Positions 1 to 7,200 of a stretch of 10,361 nt of DNA are shown piece by piece. A program made the position numbers and the translations under genes. This DNA comes from JACCXJ01 sp052387115 (lineage in GTDB: Bacteria > Pseudomonadota > Gammaproteobacteria > JACCXJ01). The stretch lies in contig JBQTJM010000012.1 in the NCBI GenBank assembly GCA_052387115.1, positions 1 through 10,361 on the forward strand, in the 5' to 3' direction. Within the stretch, counting starts at the first letter, position 1; each line of letters starts with the position of its first letter. Under the pieces are notes generated by a model. The model had not been told where the DNA came from, searched no databases, and was given only the letters and a program-made list of their open reading frames with translations.

Positions 1-144
1 CTATTGGCGCAAGGCGAGACCCCCGAGGCGATCCTCGCCGATTACCCCGACCTTGAGCGGGAAGACATTCAAGCCTGCCTCGTCTACGCGCATGCCGTCA
101 TCGCCCACGATACGCTCGACGAAGTCACGGTGGCCGCCCGGTGA
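1..144 (+). CDS. DUF433 family protein, C-terminal part (probable antitoxin)
   Basis: The window opens inside this gene: frame 1 reads 47 codons from the first base to a TGA at 142-144, and the true start lies outside. The visible residues (LLAQGETPEAILADYPDL, then EREDIQACLVYA) are typical of the DUF433 C-terminal half, a small helix-turn-helix-like fold in which 'G.tpeeIl..yP.L..edI.aaL.YA' is the hallmark. DUF433 proteins are commonly encoded directly before DUF5615 PIN-like proteins and are predicted to be the antitoxin and DNA-binding autorepressor. Here the stop codon overlaps the GTG start of the next gene by 4 nt (GTGA), which supports translational coupling. Family membership is read from the sequence; the antitoxin role is inferred from family and context. 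The N-terminal DNA-contacting part cannot be judged. Confidence 0.85.
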   Translation, partial: LLAQGETPEAILADYPDLEREDIQACLVYAHAVIAHDTLDEVTVAAR

Positions 145-491
145 AGTTTCTCATCGACCGCTGTGCCGGCCACCGTTTGAGCGAATGGTTGCGGGCACAA
201 GGCCATGACGTCGTGGAGTCCAGGGAGCGCGGTCCGGATCCCGGTGACCGCGGGCTATTAGCGTGGGCTGAGGCCGAGGGCCGCATTCTGGTGACCATGG
301 ATAAGGACTTCGGGACGCTCGTCTTTCTCGATAAGGCCCCGCACCGCGGCATGATTCGCTTGCCCGATGTGTCCGCGGACCGGCGTATCCAGATGATGGA
401 ACAACTCCTCGAAAATCATTCCACCGCCTTGCTCAATCGGGCGATCGTAACCTTGAGGGGCGGGCGCATCCGGGTGTCTCGTGATTCGTGA
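141..491 (+). CDS. DUF5615 family PIN-like protein (probable toxin ribonuclease)
   Basis: A complete 116-residue protein. It starts at GTG 141, inside the stop of the DUF433 gene, and ends at TGA 489-491. The start is chosen because MKFLIDRC is the classic PIN-like beginning (family form MKFL.D..L), with the first acidic residue at Asp6. A second acid lies in the DPGDRGLLAWA helix (Asp33/Asp36), and the conserved 'vTxDxDFg' signature is VTMDKDFG with Asp54 and Asp56. MIRL at 71-74 fits the 'gviliRl' strand. These acids are expected to bind a divalent metal for RNA cleavage. The protein is predicted to be the toxin of a DUF433/DUF5615 type II pair in the cytoplasm. No strong Shine-Dalgarno is visible before the GTG, so translation probably relies on coupling. 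Identity is good; toxic activity is inferred. Confidence 0.85.
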   Translation: MKFLIDRCAGHRLSEWLRAQGHDVVESRERGPDPGDRGLLAWAEAEGRILVTMDKDFGTLVFLDKAPHRGMIRLPDVSADRRIQMMEQLLENHSTALLNRAIVTLRGGRIRVSRDS

Positions 492-743
492 GTTGACACA
501 AAGGCGAGCGCCCGGGTTCCGGGACGCGAGCCCACCGGTGCCGGTCAAGTCACCTTGGCTGGCAGAATGGTTTGGAGTGGAACGGCGCCTACCAGCTCAC
601 CCGTTGATCGAGCTCATATTCAGGCAGGGGAGTTGTTCAGGGCAGGGTTGGTGCCTTTGCGCGGATCGAAATCCTCCTCTGGTGCGCCGGGCACCCTGCA
701 TTTGACTGCGCTGGCCGGAACCGCGATCGGCCAGGGTGGCTGA
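492..743. other. Intergenic spacer between convergent units, no convincing gene
   Basis: This stretch of about 250 bp separates the + strand toxin/antitoxin pair from the 3' end of the minus-strand operon. Short frames exist on both strands, but none resembles a known family or has a good ribosome site. It contains several GC-rich inverted repeats: CCCGG/CCGGG at 511-523, GGTGC/GCACC at 681-695 and CTGGCCG/CGGCCAG at 711-734. None is followed by a run of T on the relevant strand. Confidence 0.6.
711..734 (-). terminator. GC-rich hairpin just after the operon stop, possible transcription end
   Basis: CTGGCCG (711-717) and CGGCCAG (728-734) are perfect 7-bp inverted arms around a 10-nt loop. 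The hairpin begins 9 nt beyond the stop codon of the last minus-strand gene. There is no U-tract after it, so it is not a canonical intrinsic terminator. It could stabilise the 3' end of the transcript or cause pausing. Confidence 0.3.
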
Positions 744-749
744 TCAGCC
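738..749. repeat. 12-bp perfect palindrome spanning the stop codon of the transglutaminase gene
   Basis: GGCTGATCAGCC reads identically on both strands. The minus-strand stop codon (TGA, plus-strand positions 744-746) sits inside it. With the 711-734 hairpin it forms a compact block of symmetry at the 3' end of the operon. Its function is unknown and could be chance in GC-rich DNA. Confidence 0.5.
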
Positions 750-1625
750 CTCCAGCAGATTGATCACCTCGACGGACACGGTTGCCTGTTGTTGGCCGCC
801 GCCGTAGACCACGCCCTTCAAGGGGGTCACGTCGCCGTAATCCCGCCCCCAGGCGACGGTGATGTGGCGATTATCGGGGCAGTGGTTGTTGGTGGGGTCG
901 AAGTCGAACCAGCCGAAACCGGGGTGGAAGACGGCGAACCAGGCGTGCGAGGCATCGGCGCCGATGAGCTTGTCCCGGCCGGGTGGGGGCAGGGTCTCGA
1001 GATAGCCGCTCACGTAGCGCGCGGCCAGGCCATGGGCGCGCAGGCAGGCGATGGCCAGGTGGGCGAAGTCCTGGCACACCCCGCGCCGGTGCTCCAGGAC
1101 CTCCGACAGCGGGGTGGTGACGCTGGTGAATCCCGGCACATAGGCGAAATCGCGGTGGATGCGCGTGCTGAGCTCGGCCACGGACTCGAGGAGCAGGCCG
1201 CCGGGGCGCAGTGACACCGCCGCGTACCGGGTGATGTCGGCCGCGGCCTCGCAGAGCGGTGAGTCCAGGAGGAACTGGCGGGCTTCGAGGCGCTCGGGCT
1301 CGAGGTCGTGGCGCAGGATCTCGGCCGCCTCTTCCCAGGGAACATCCGCCACCTGCGCGGGCCGCTTTGGCGATCCCACCTCGACCTCGCTCGTGGCCGT
1401 GACCGAGAGGTGGCTGTGGCCGCGCTGCATGGAGAAGAAGGCGGTCGGATTGCCGAAGAAGTCCTCCCGCTCCGAGACCAGATCGGGCTCGGGGTCGATC
1501 ACGAGCGCGTGCGAGAGGCAGCGCTGGTGCGCCACCGCCCGGGGTCTCAGGTGCGTCTCGTTGTGACAGAGCGCGACCGGTTGCACATAACGATACTCCG
1601 TGTGATGCACCACGCGGTAGCGCAT
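744..1625 (-). CDS. Transglutaminase-like family protein (papain-like fold)
   Basis: A 293-residue protein. The N-terminal beta domain typical of bacterial transglutaminase-like proteins (about residues 1-85, beginning MRYRVVHHTEYRY, with DFFGNP at 55-60) is followed by the catalytic core. The catalytic triad is visible: Cys184 in RGVCQDFAHL, His227 in DASHAWF and Asp243 in FDFDPTN. YVSGYLE (204-210) is the usual strand between Cys and His. No signal peptide or membrane segment is seen, so it is likely cytoplasmic. Proteins of this fold hydrolyse or transfer amide bonds; the substrate is unknown. It is the last gene of the array, 14 nt after the ATP-grasp/alpha-E fusion, preceded by AGGGGG at a good distance. 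Length is normal for the family, and this copy appears catalytically intact. Family is confident; function in peptide processing is inferred from the neighbours. Confidence 0.93.
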   Translation of the reverse strand: MRYRVVHHTEYRYVQPVALCHNETHLRPRAVAHQRCLSHALVIDPEPDLVSEREDFFGNPTAFFSMQRGHSHLSVTATSEVEVGSPKRPAQVADVPWEEAAEILRHDLEPERLEARQFLLDSPLCEAAADITRYAAVSLRPGGLLLESVAELSTRIHRDFAYVPGFTSVTTPLSEVLEHRRGVCQDFAHLAIACLRAHGLAARYVSGYLETLPPPGRDKLIGADASHAWFAVFHPGFGWFDFDPTNNHCPDNRHITVAWGRDYGDVTPLKGVVYGGGQQQATVSVEVINLLEG

Positions 1626-1634
1626 AGCCAGAGT

Positions 1635-1640
1635 CCCCCT
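1635..1640 (-). promoter_or_regulatory. Ribosome binding site of the transglutaminase gene, overlapping the upstream stop
   Basis: On the minus strand AGGGGG lies 9 nt before the ATG at 1625-1623, and its first base is the last base of the TGA stop of the upstream fusion gene. This is the clearest Shine-Dalgarno in the array. It supports both the chosen start and termination-coupled reinitiation. Confidence 0.6.
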
Positions 1641-4195
1641 CAGATCCCTGCGTTACCGGCCAGAAGGCGCTGTGGGCCATAGGTATCTGCCAAATACCTG
1701 GCCGTGAGCCCGTCCGAGCACAGCCGGAGCAGGCGCTCGACCTCCGACAGCACCGGCTCCAGCAAGCAGCGCAGGGCCTCCGTATCGCAAGAGCCCAAGG
1801 GGCAGGCGGTATCCGCCAGGCTCACCGCGTTGCCGGCTTCTCGGATGAGGGCGCGCTCGTTGCCGAACGGGCCGCCCGCCGGTCTGGGCAACGACTCCAA
1901 GTGGCCTTGCAGACACGCGAGCTGGAAGGCGAGCGCGCGCGGATGGGCCAGGTCCGTGATCAAGAGCCTCAGCACCCCGGCCAGATCGGGCACCGGCTGG
2001 TAGCGGCGCCGGTAGGTGATGAGGCTCGCCTGGGCCCGCAAGGTGGCCTCCAGCCGAAGGCCCTCGGGTGCGGGCGAAGGGCCGCAGAGGAGTGTGGCCC
2101 GCAGGGTGGCAGAGAGCCCCAGGGCGCGCTCCAGGCGCCGGCCGATCTCGACGAAGGCCCAGCTCTGGCCCCGGATCATGGTCTCGGTGAGACCCCCGGA
2201 AAACGCGGCCAGGGTCGTGATCAGCGCATCGAGGTGCTGGTGTTCGATGGGCATGCGGCCGGACAGCGACCTGCCAGACAGCGATCTATGGTGCTCCGGG
2301 ATCTCGTAGAGCACCCTGAACGCGTCCTCGTCGAGACGGTCGCGTACCGATTGAGCGGATTGCAACGCGGCATTGAGGTCATGCGTAAGCCCGCCATAGC
2401 CCTCGGGCCCGAACACGGTCTCGACGACCTTTGGAACCTCCGGCGGCGGCACCGGGCTGGGTGCGCTGGTGCGTGCGAGCACACCCAGGAGCTCGCCGGC
2501 ACAGGCGAGGCGCTCGAAGTCCCCGTAGTCACTACAACAATTAAGGGGACTGCCGGACCACACCTCGAGCGCCGTGCGCAGGAGGCGCAGGGTGCCTTCG
2601 GCGCGTTCGGTGTAACGCCCGAGCCAGAACAGGTTGCTGGCCGCGTTGCTGGGCAGGATCCGGAGGGCGGGCGCCACGGCGGCGCGCGTCTCCGGGGTCC
2701 ACAGGCTGACCTGCTGCCCCGGCTCAGAGGCCAGCACCCAGGTGTCCTTGCCGATCGCCCCGGCCTGGTTGGAGATGAGGCACGGGCCGCGGTCGGGGGC
2801 GGCGCGCGCGAGACCGCCGGGCATCGCCACATAGCCGTCGGGACGCGCCACCAGGAAGCTGCGCAACACGGTCTGGCAGGCCAGGATCCGGGCATCGACC
2901 CAGCTCGGGCTGGCCGAGGGGTGCAGGACCTCCTGCCCGACATAGGCCCAGGGACGGGCACGGATGCGGTCCGCCCAGGCGCCGCGTTCGCGTGCGCTCA
3001 ACAGCGGTCCGAACACCGGCCGGCTCCCGAATTCCCGGTAGATGGGCTTGATCACGAGATCGCAGAGACTCGCGAGCACGTGGCTCCGGCCGCCCGGCTC
3101 CCCGCACCACCAGGTCATCACCGAGGGCAGATCCAGGCCCTGGCCCAGGAAGTGACGGGCGATGCGCGGCAGGAAGCAGTTGAGCCCCGGGTTCTCGAGG
3201 ACGCTGCTGCCGAGCGGGTTGGCGACGGCCACAGTGCCGCGCCGCACCGCCTCGAAGAGCCCCGGGACCCCGAGGCGCGACTCGGGCCACAGCTCGACCG
3301 GGTCGCAGTAATGGTCATCGACCCGCCGCAGGATCACATCCACGGGTTCGAGGCCCTGCAGGGCGCGCAACCACACCCGCCCGGAGTGCACCGTGAGGTC
3401 ATCGCCTTGCGCCAGGGTGAAGCCGAGATAGCCGGCCAGATAGGCCTGTTCAAAATAGGTCTCGTTGAGCGGGCCGGGGGTAAGGAGCACGATCCGCGGT
3501 TCTTCGCTCGATGCGCCTTCGCGGTCGGGTCGAAGCGCTACCAGCGCCATCCTGAGGCCCTGGAAAAACAGCGACAGGCGATGCACCTGGGCATCGCGAA
3601 ACAGGCTCGGGAGACAGCGCGAGACGATCATGCGGTTGGCCAGCGCATAGCCGACGCCCGAGGGTGACTGGGTGCGATCGCTCATGACCTGGAAGCGCCC
3701 ATCCGGTGCCCGGCCGAGATCGGCGGCGTACAGCGTCAGAGGATGCGCCCTGCGAAAACCGACGCCGGCGCAGGGTCTCAGGAATCCCCCATGGCCATAG
3801 ATCAACTCGAGCGGGAGCAGGCCCTTCTTGATGAGGTCTCGCGGTCCGTACAGGTCTTTCAGCACCAGGTTCAGGACCTCGGCGCGCTGCACCAGCCCGG
3901 ACTCGATGCCGGCCCATTCCTGGCTGCTCATAACGAACGGAATGGGGTCGAGCTCCCAGGGCCGGATGCTGCCCTCGGGCTCGCCGTACACGTGGTAGCT
4001 GACCCCGTGCTCGCGCACCAGACGCCGTACTTCGTCGGTGCGGCGCTCGAGCTCGTGCGGCCCCAGGGCCAGGAGCGCCGGCGCGAGGTAGCGCCAGTGC
4101 GGGCGCGGCTTCCCGTCCGGCAGGTGCATCTCGTCGTAGGCCCCGTGCGGGGGACCGTACTGCGCGGCGCTGAAGTAGTCGGCGGTGCTCTGCAT
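1640..4195 (-). CDS. Circularly permuted ATP-grasp + alpha-E (DUF403) fusion protein
   Basis: An 851-residue two-domain protein. Residues about 15-490 form a circularly permuted ATP-grasp region (DUF404/DUF407 type): YDEM at 20-23, SDRTQSPSGVGYALANR at 172-188, LLTPGPLNETYFEQAYLA at 237-254, GVPGL at 309-313, VIKP at 381-384, GQEV at 420-423, and MPGGLAR (458-464) followed by GKDTWVL (482-488). Residues about 515-845 form an alpha-E helical domain, with FWLGRYTERAE at 523-533 and IGRRLERA at 684-691. The start at 4195 gives the usual N-terminus. It lies 16 nt after the DUF2126 gene stop and no strong ribosome site is seen. Compared with the stand-alone ATP-grasp protein in this window, the acidic EDN motif is SDR, the glycine loop after the conserved Lys is missing, and QGGGSKD is QAGAIGKD. 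It may therefore be a weak or non-catalytic partner, although 'DRTQ.PSG' itself is normal for fused members. The stand-alone ATP-grasp and alpha-E genes encode the same two modules separately. Confidence 0.93.
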   Translation of the reverse strand: MQSTADYFSAAQYGPPHGAYDEMHLPDGKPRPHWRYLAPALLALGPHELERRTDEVRRLVREHGVSYHVYGEPEGSIRPWELDPIPFVMSSQEWAGIESGLVQRAEVLNLVLKDLYGPRDLIKKGLLPLELIYGHGGFLRPCAGVGFRRAHPLTLYAADLGRAPDGRFQVMSDRTQSPSGVGYALANRMIVSRCLPSLFRDAQVHRLSLFFQGLRMALVALRPDREGASSEEPRIVLLTPGPLNETYFEQAYLAGYLGFTLAQGDDLTVHSGRVWLRALQGLEPVDVILRRVDDHYCDPVELWPESRLGVPGLFEAVRRGTVAVANPLGSSVLENPGLNCFLPRIARHFLGQGLDLPSVMTWWCGEPGGRSHVLASLCDLVIKPIYREFGSRPVFGPLLSARERGAWADRIRARPWAYVGQEVLHPSASPSWVDARILACQTVLRSFLVARPDGYVAMPGGLARAAPDRGPCLISNQAGAIGKDTWVLASEPGQQVSLWTPETRAAVAPALRILPSNAASNLFWLGRYTERAEGTLRLLRTALEVWSGSPLNCCSDYGDFERLACAGELLGVLARTSAPSPVPPPEVPKVVETVFGPEGYGGLTHDLNAALQSAQSVRDRLDEDAFRVLYEIPEHHRSLSGRSLSGRMPIEHQHLDALITTLAAFSGGLTETMIRGQSWAFVEIGRRLERALGLSATLRATLLCGPSPAPEGLRLEATLRAQASLITYRRRYQPVPDLAGVLRLLITDLAHPRALAFQLACLQGHLESLPRPAGGPFGNERALIREAGNAVSLADTACPLGSCDTEALRCLLEPVLSEVERLLRLCSDGLTARYLADTYGPQRLLAGNAGI
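2255..2284 (-). repeat. 15-bp tandem duplication inside the alpha-E part of the fusion (SLSGR-SLSGR)
   Basis: Residues 638-642 and 643-647 of the fusion are both SLSGR, encoded by two adjacent near-identical 15-bp units that differ at a few bases. The repeat keeps the frame and lies just before the MPIEHQHLDAL helix. Replication slippage is the simplest origin; the base differences mean it is not brand new. Confidence 0.75.
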
Positions 4196-4211
4196 ATCCG
4201 CTGGCTCTAGC

Positions 4212-7200
4212 TCATTCCGGGGGCCGGCGCAGATCCAAGGTGTTCGGGTACTCCCTGTTGCGCTCCTCGGCCGGCGGCGCCACGGGGCCCGGGGGATGGC
4301 CTTCCGTGAAGAAGTGTCCGTAGCGCGCGAAATCGGGGGGCGGCTCCAGGACCCCGGGGGTGTGGCCGTGGGCCCAGAAGCGGCTCACCCGGCGGGTCTC
4401 GGCCTCATAGGCGTTGACTGGGAAGATCGCATAGCTGCGCCCCCCGGGGTGGGTCACATGATAGGTGCAGCCGCCGACGGCACGCCCGTTCCAGGTATCG
4501 ATCAGGTCGAACACCAGCGGGGAGTGCACGCCGATGGTCGGGTGCAGCGCGGACGGGGGGTGCCAGGCCCGGTAGCGCACCCCTGCCACCGACTCGCCCT
4601 GAGTCGCCGTCGCGCAGAGCGGGACGCGCCGGCCGTTGCACGAGAGGACATGGCGGTCGTGGATGAGCCCGGTGGCCTTGACCTGCAGGCGCTCCACGGA
4701 GGAATCGACGAAGCGTGCCGCGCCGGTGTTGCTCACCTCCTCGCCGAGGACATGCCAGGGCTCGATGGCGGCGCGCAGCTCGATCTCCACCTCACCGATC
4801 CGGACCGTGCCGTAGCTCGGAAAGCGGAACTCGAAGAACGGCGCGAGCCACTCGGGATCGAAGGGATAGCCCGACTCGCGGAGCTCCCCGACCACCTCGC
4901 GCACGTCCGCCCACACATAGTGCGGGAGCATGAAACGGTCGTGCAGCGCCGTGCCCCAGCGCACCAGCGTGTGCTTGTAGGGTCGCCGCCAGAAGCGCGC
5001 GACGAGGGCGCGCACCAGAAGCATCTGCACCAGGCTCATGCGCGCGTGGGGGGGCATCTCGAAGGCGCGCAGCTCCACGATCCCGAGCCGCCCGGCCGCG
5101 CTGTCGGGGGAGTAGAGCTTGTCGATGCAGAACTCGGCACGGTGGGTGTTGCCGGTGATGTCCACGAGGAGATGGCGCATGAGCCGGTCCACGAGCCAGG
5201 GCAGGGCTACCTCGCCCTCCGGCATCTGATTGAAAGCGATCTCCAGCTCGTAGAGGGCCTCGTGGCGCGCCTCGTCGACCCGCGGGCTCTGGCTAGTGGG
5301 CCCGACGAAGAGCCCGGTGAACAGATAGGACAGGCCGGGGTGGTGCTGCCAGAAAGTCACGAGGCTCCTCAGGAGATCGGGCCGCCGCAGGAAAGGGCTG
5401 TCGGCCGGGGTGGCGCCGCCGAGCGTGATGTGGTTGCCGCCCTGGGTGCCGGTGTGGCGCCCGTCGAGCATGAACTTCTCGGTCCCGAGCCGCGCCAGGT
5501 GGGCCTCCTCATACAGGGCCGCGGTCACGGCGACCAAACTCGGCCAGTCACGCGAGGGGTGGATGTTGACCTCGATGACGCCCGGATCCGGGGTCACCTG
5601 CAGGCGTTCCAGGCGCGAGTCGCGCGGCGGCTCATAACCCTCCAGCGCCACCGGCATCCGAAGCGCCTCTGCGGTCGCCTCGATCGCCGCCACGAGATCG
5701 AGGTAATGCTCTAGATAGGCGAGCGGCGGCAGGAATACGCACAGCCGCCCATCGCGTGGCTCGATGCAGATCGCCGTCCGCACCACCTTGGCGGCGGTCT
5801 GCCGGGGGCGTTCCCGGTGCACATCGGCGTGGCCCTGTTCCATCACGCCTGGCATGGCCTGCCCGCGCGCCAGGACCTGGCTATAGCGCATCGCGACCTC
5901 GCCGTGGATGTCCCCGAGCGCTGCACGCGGCTCGAAGAGGCTGCGCTCGAGGGCGGGCTCAAGCTCGTCCGCGGCGACATAGGGCAGGGCTTCCAGCGGC
6001 AGGCGCATCCCCATCGGCGAGTCACCGGGCATCAGGAACAGGTGCCCGCGTCGGAGCTCCCAGGGCGAGGTGCGCCACGTGCCCTGCCCATAGTCCCACT
6101 CGATCGGCAGCGCGTAACCGACGGGGGTGTCGAGCCCGCGCTCCAGGGCGCGGCGCAGCGTCTCACGCGCCTCCGGGAGCTTCAGCTCGACCAAGAGCGG
6201 GTCCTGGTTGATCGGAACACCGCCTTCCTGCCAGAGGTAATACAAGGTGTCCTCGTAGGCCGGGATCGCGTAGCGCTGGCCGACGCCCAGGCGCCGCGCC
6301 AGCGCTGCCGCGAAGCGCGCCGCCTGGGTCGGGCCCATTGTCATCATAGAGGGGCCGTCGCTCCGGTGGGGAGCGGCGATGAGCTCGGCGTTGCGCCACA
6401 CCGGGGCGCCGTCCTTGCGCCAGAAGCAGCCGAGCGCCCAGCGCGGCAGAGGCTCCCCCGGATACCACTTGCCCTGGCCGTAGTGAAGGACGCCCCCGGG
6501 GGCGAAGCGCCGGCGGAGGCGCTGGATGAGGTCCTCGGCCAGTCGGCGCTTGTGCGCGCCCAGGGGGGTCATGTTCCACTCCGCCCCCTCCATGTCATCG
6601 ATGGAGACGAAGGTCGGCTCGCCCCCCAGGGTGAGCCGCACATCCTCACGGGCCAAGTCCGCGTCGATGGCGTGGCCCAGGGCGTCGATGGCCGCCCAGT
6701 CGCCATCGCTGTACGGCTTGGTGACGCGCGGGTCCTCGTGCAGGCGCGTGACGGTGTTCGAGTGACTGAACTCGACCCGGCACTCGTCCGTAGAGCCCGT
6801 GACCGGCGCGGCGCTCTGCGCATCGGGGGTGCAGGCGAGCGGGATGTGACCTTCGCCGGCGAACAGGCCCGAGGTCGGATCCAGTCCGACCCAGCCGGCC
6901 CCCGGGAGATAGACCTCGGCCCAGGCATGGAGATCGGTGAAGTCGCGCTCCAGACCCGAGGGTCCGTCCAGGGCCTTGACATCCGGCACCAGCTGCACGA
7001 GATAACCCGAGACGAAGCGCGCGGCCAGGTCCAGGTGCCGCAGCACTTGGACCAGGAGCCAGGCCGAGTCGCGGCACGAGCCCAGGGCCTTGCCCAGGGT
7101 GTCTTCGCAGCTCTGTATGCCGGCCTCCATCCGGACGGTGTAACGGATGTCGCCGCACAGGCGCCGGTTGAGAGCGACCAGGAAGTCGTTGGTCGGCTGC

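Noticed and set aside
493..498. TTGACA, a perfect -35 hexamer after the toxin stop
   Set aside because: No -10-like hexamer 16-18 nt downstream and no gene to serve.
511..523. CCCGG-GTT-CCGGG hairpin after the toxin gene as a terminator
   Set aside because: Only 5-bp arms, no T-run after it, and such short inverted repeats are expected by chance in GC-rich DNA.
673..678. AGGAGG on the minus strand, a perfect Shine-Dalgarno
   Set aside because: No ATG, GTG or TTG at a usable distance followed by a plausible frame.
481..743. Small plus-strand frames (481-705 and 555-743) in the spacer
   Set aside because: No family resemblance, no good ribosome site, Cys/Pro/Arg-rich chance composition.
1901..3667. 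Long open frame on the plus strand (588 codons) opposite the ATP-grasp/alpha-E fusion
   Set aside because: It lies wholly antisense to a gene with clear family motifs, resembles no family, and is rich in Ala/Arg/Gly/Gln as expected from the complement of GC-rich codons.
1640..4195. Idea that the fusion gene is a pseudogene because of its altered ATP-grasp motifs
   Set aside because: The frame is intact over 851 codons with both domains at full length, normal codon bias and tight operon spacing. Part of the motif change appears typical of fused members.
4185..5714. Long plus-strand open frame (509 codons) opposite the DUF2126 gene
   Set aside because: Antisense shadow of a well supported gene; low-complexity His/Glu/Arg/Gly composition and no recognisable motif.
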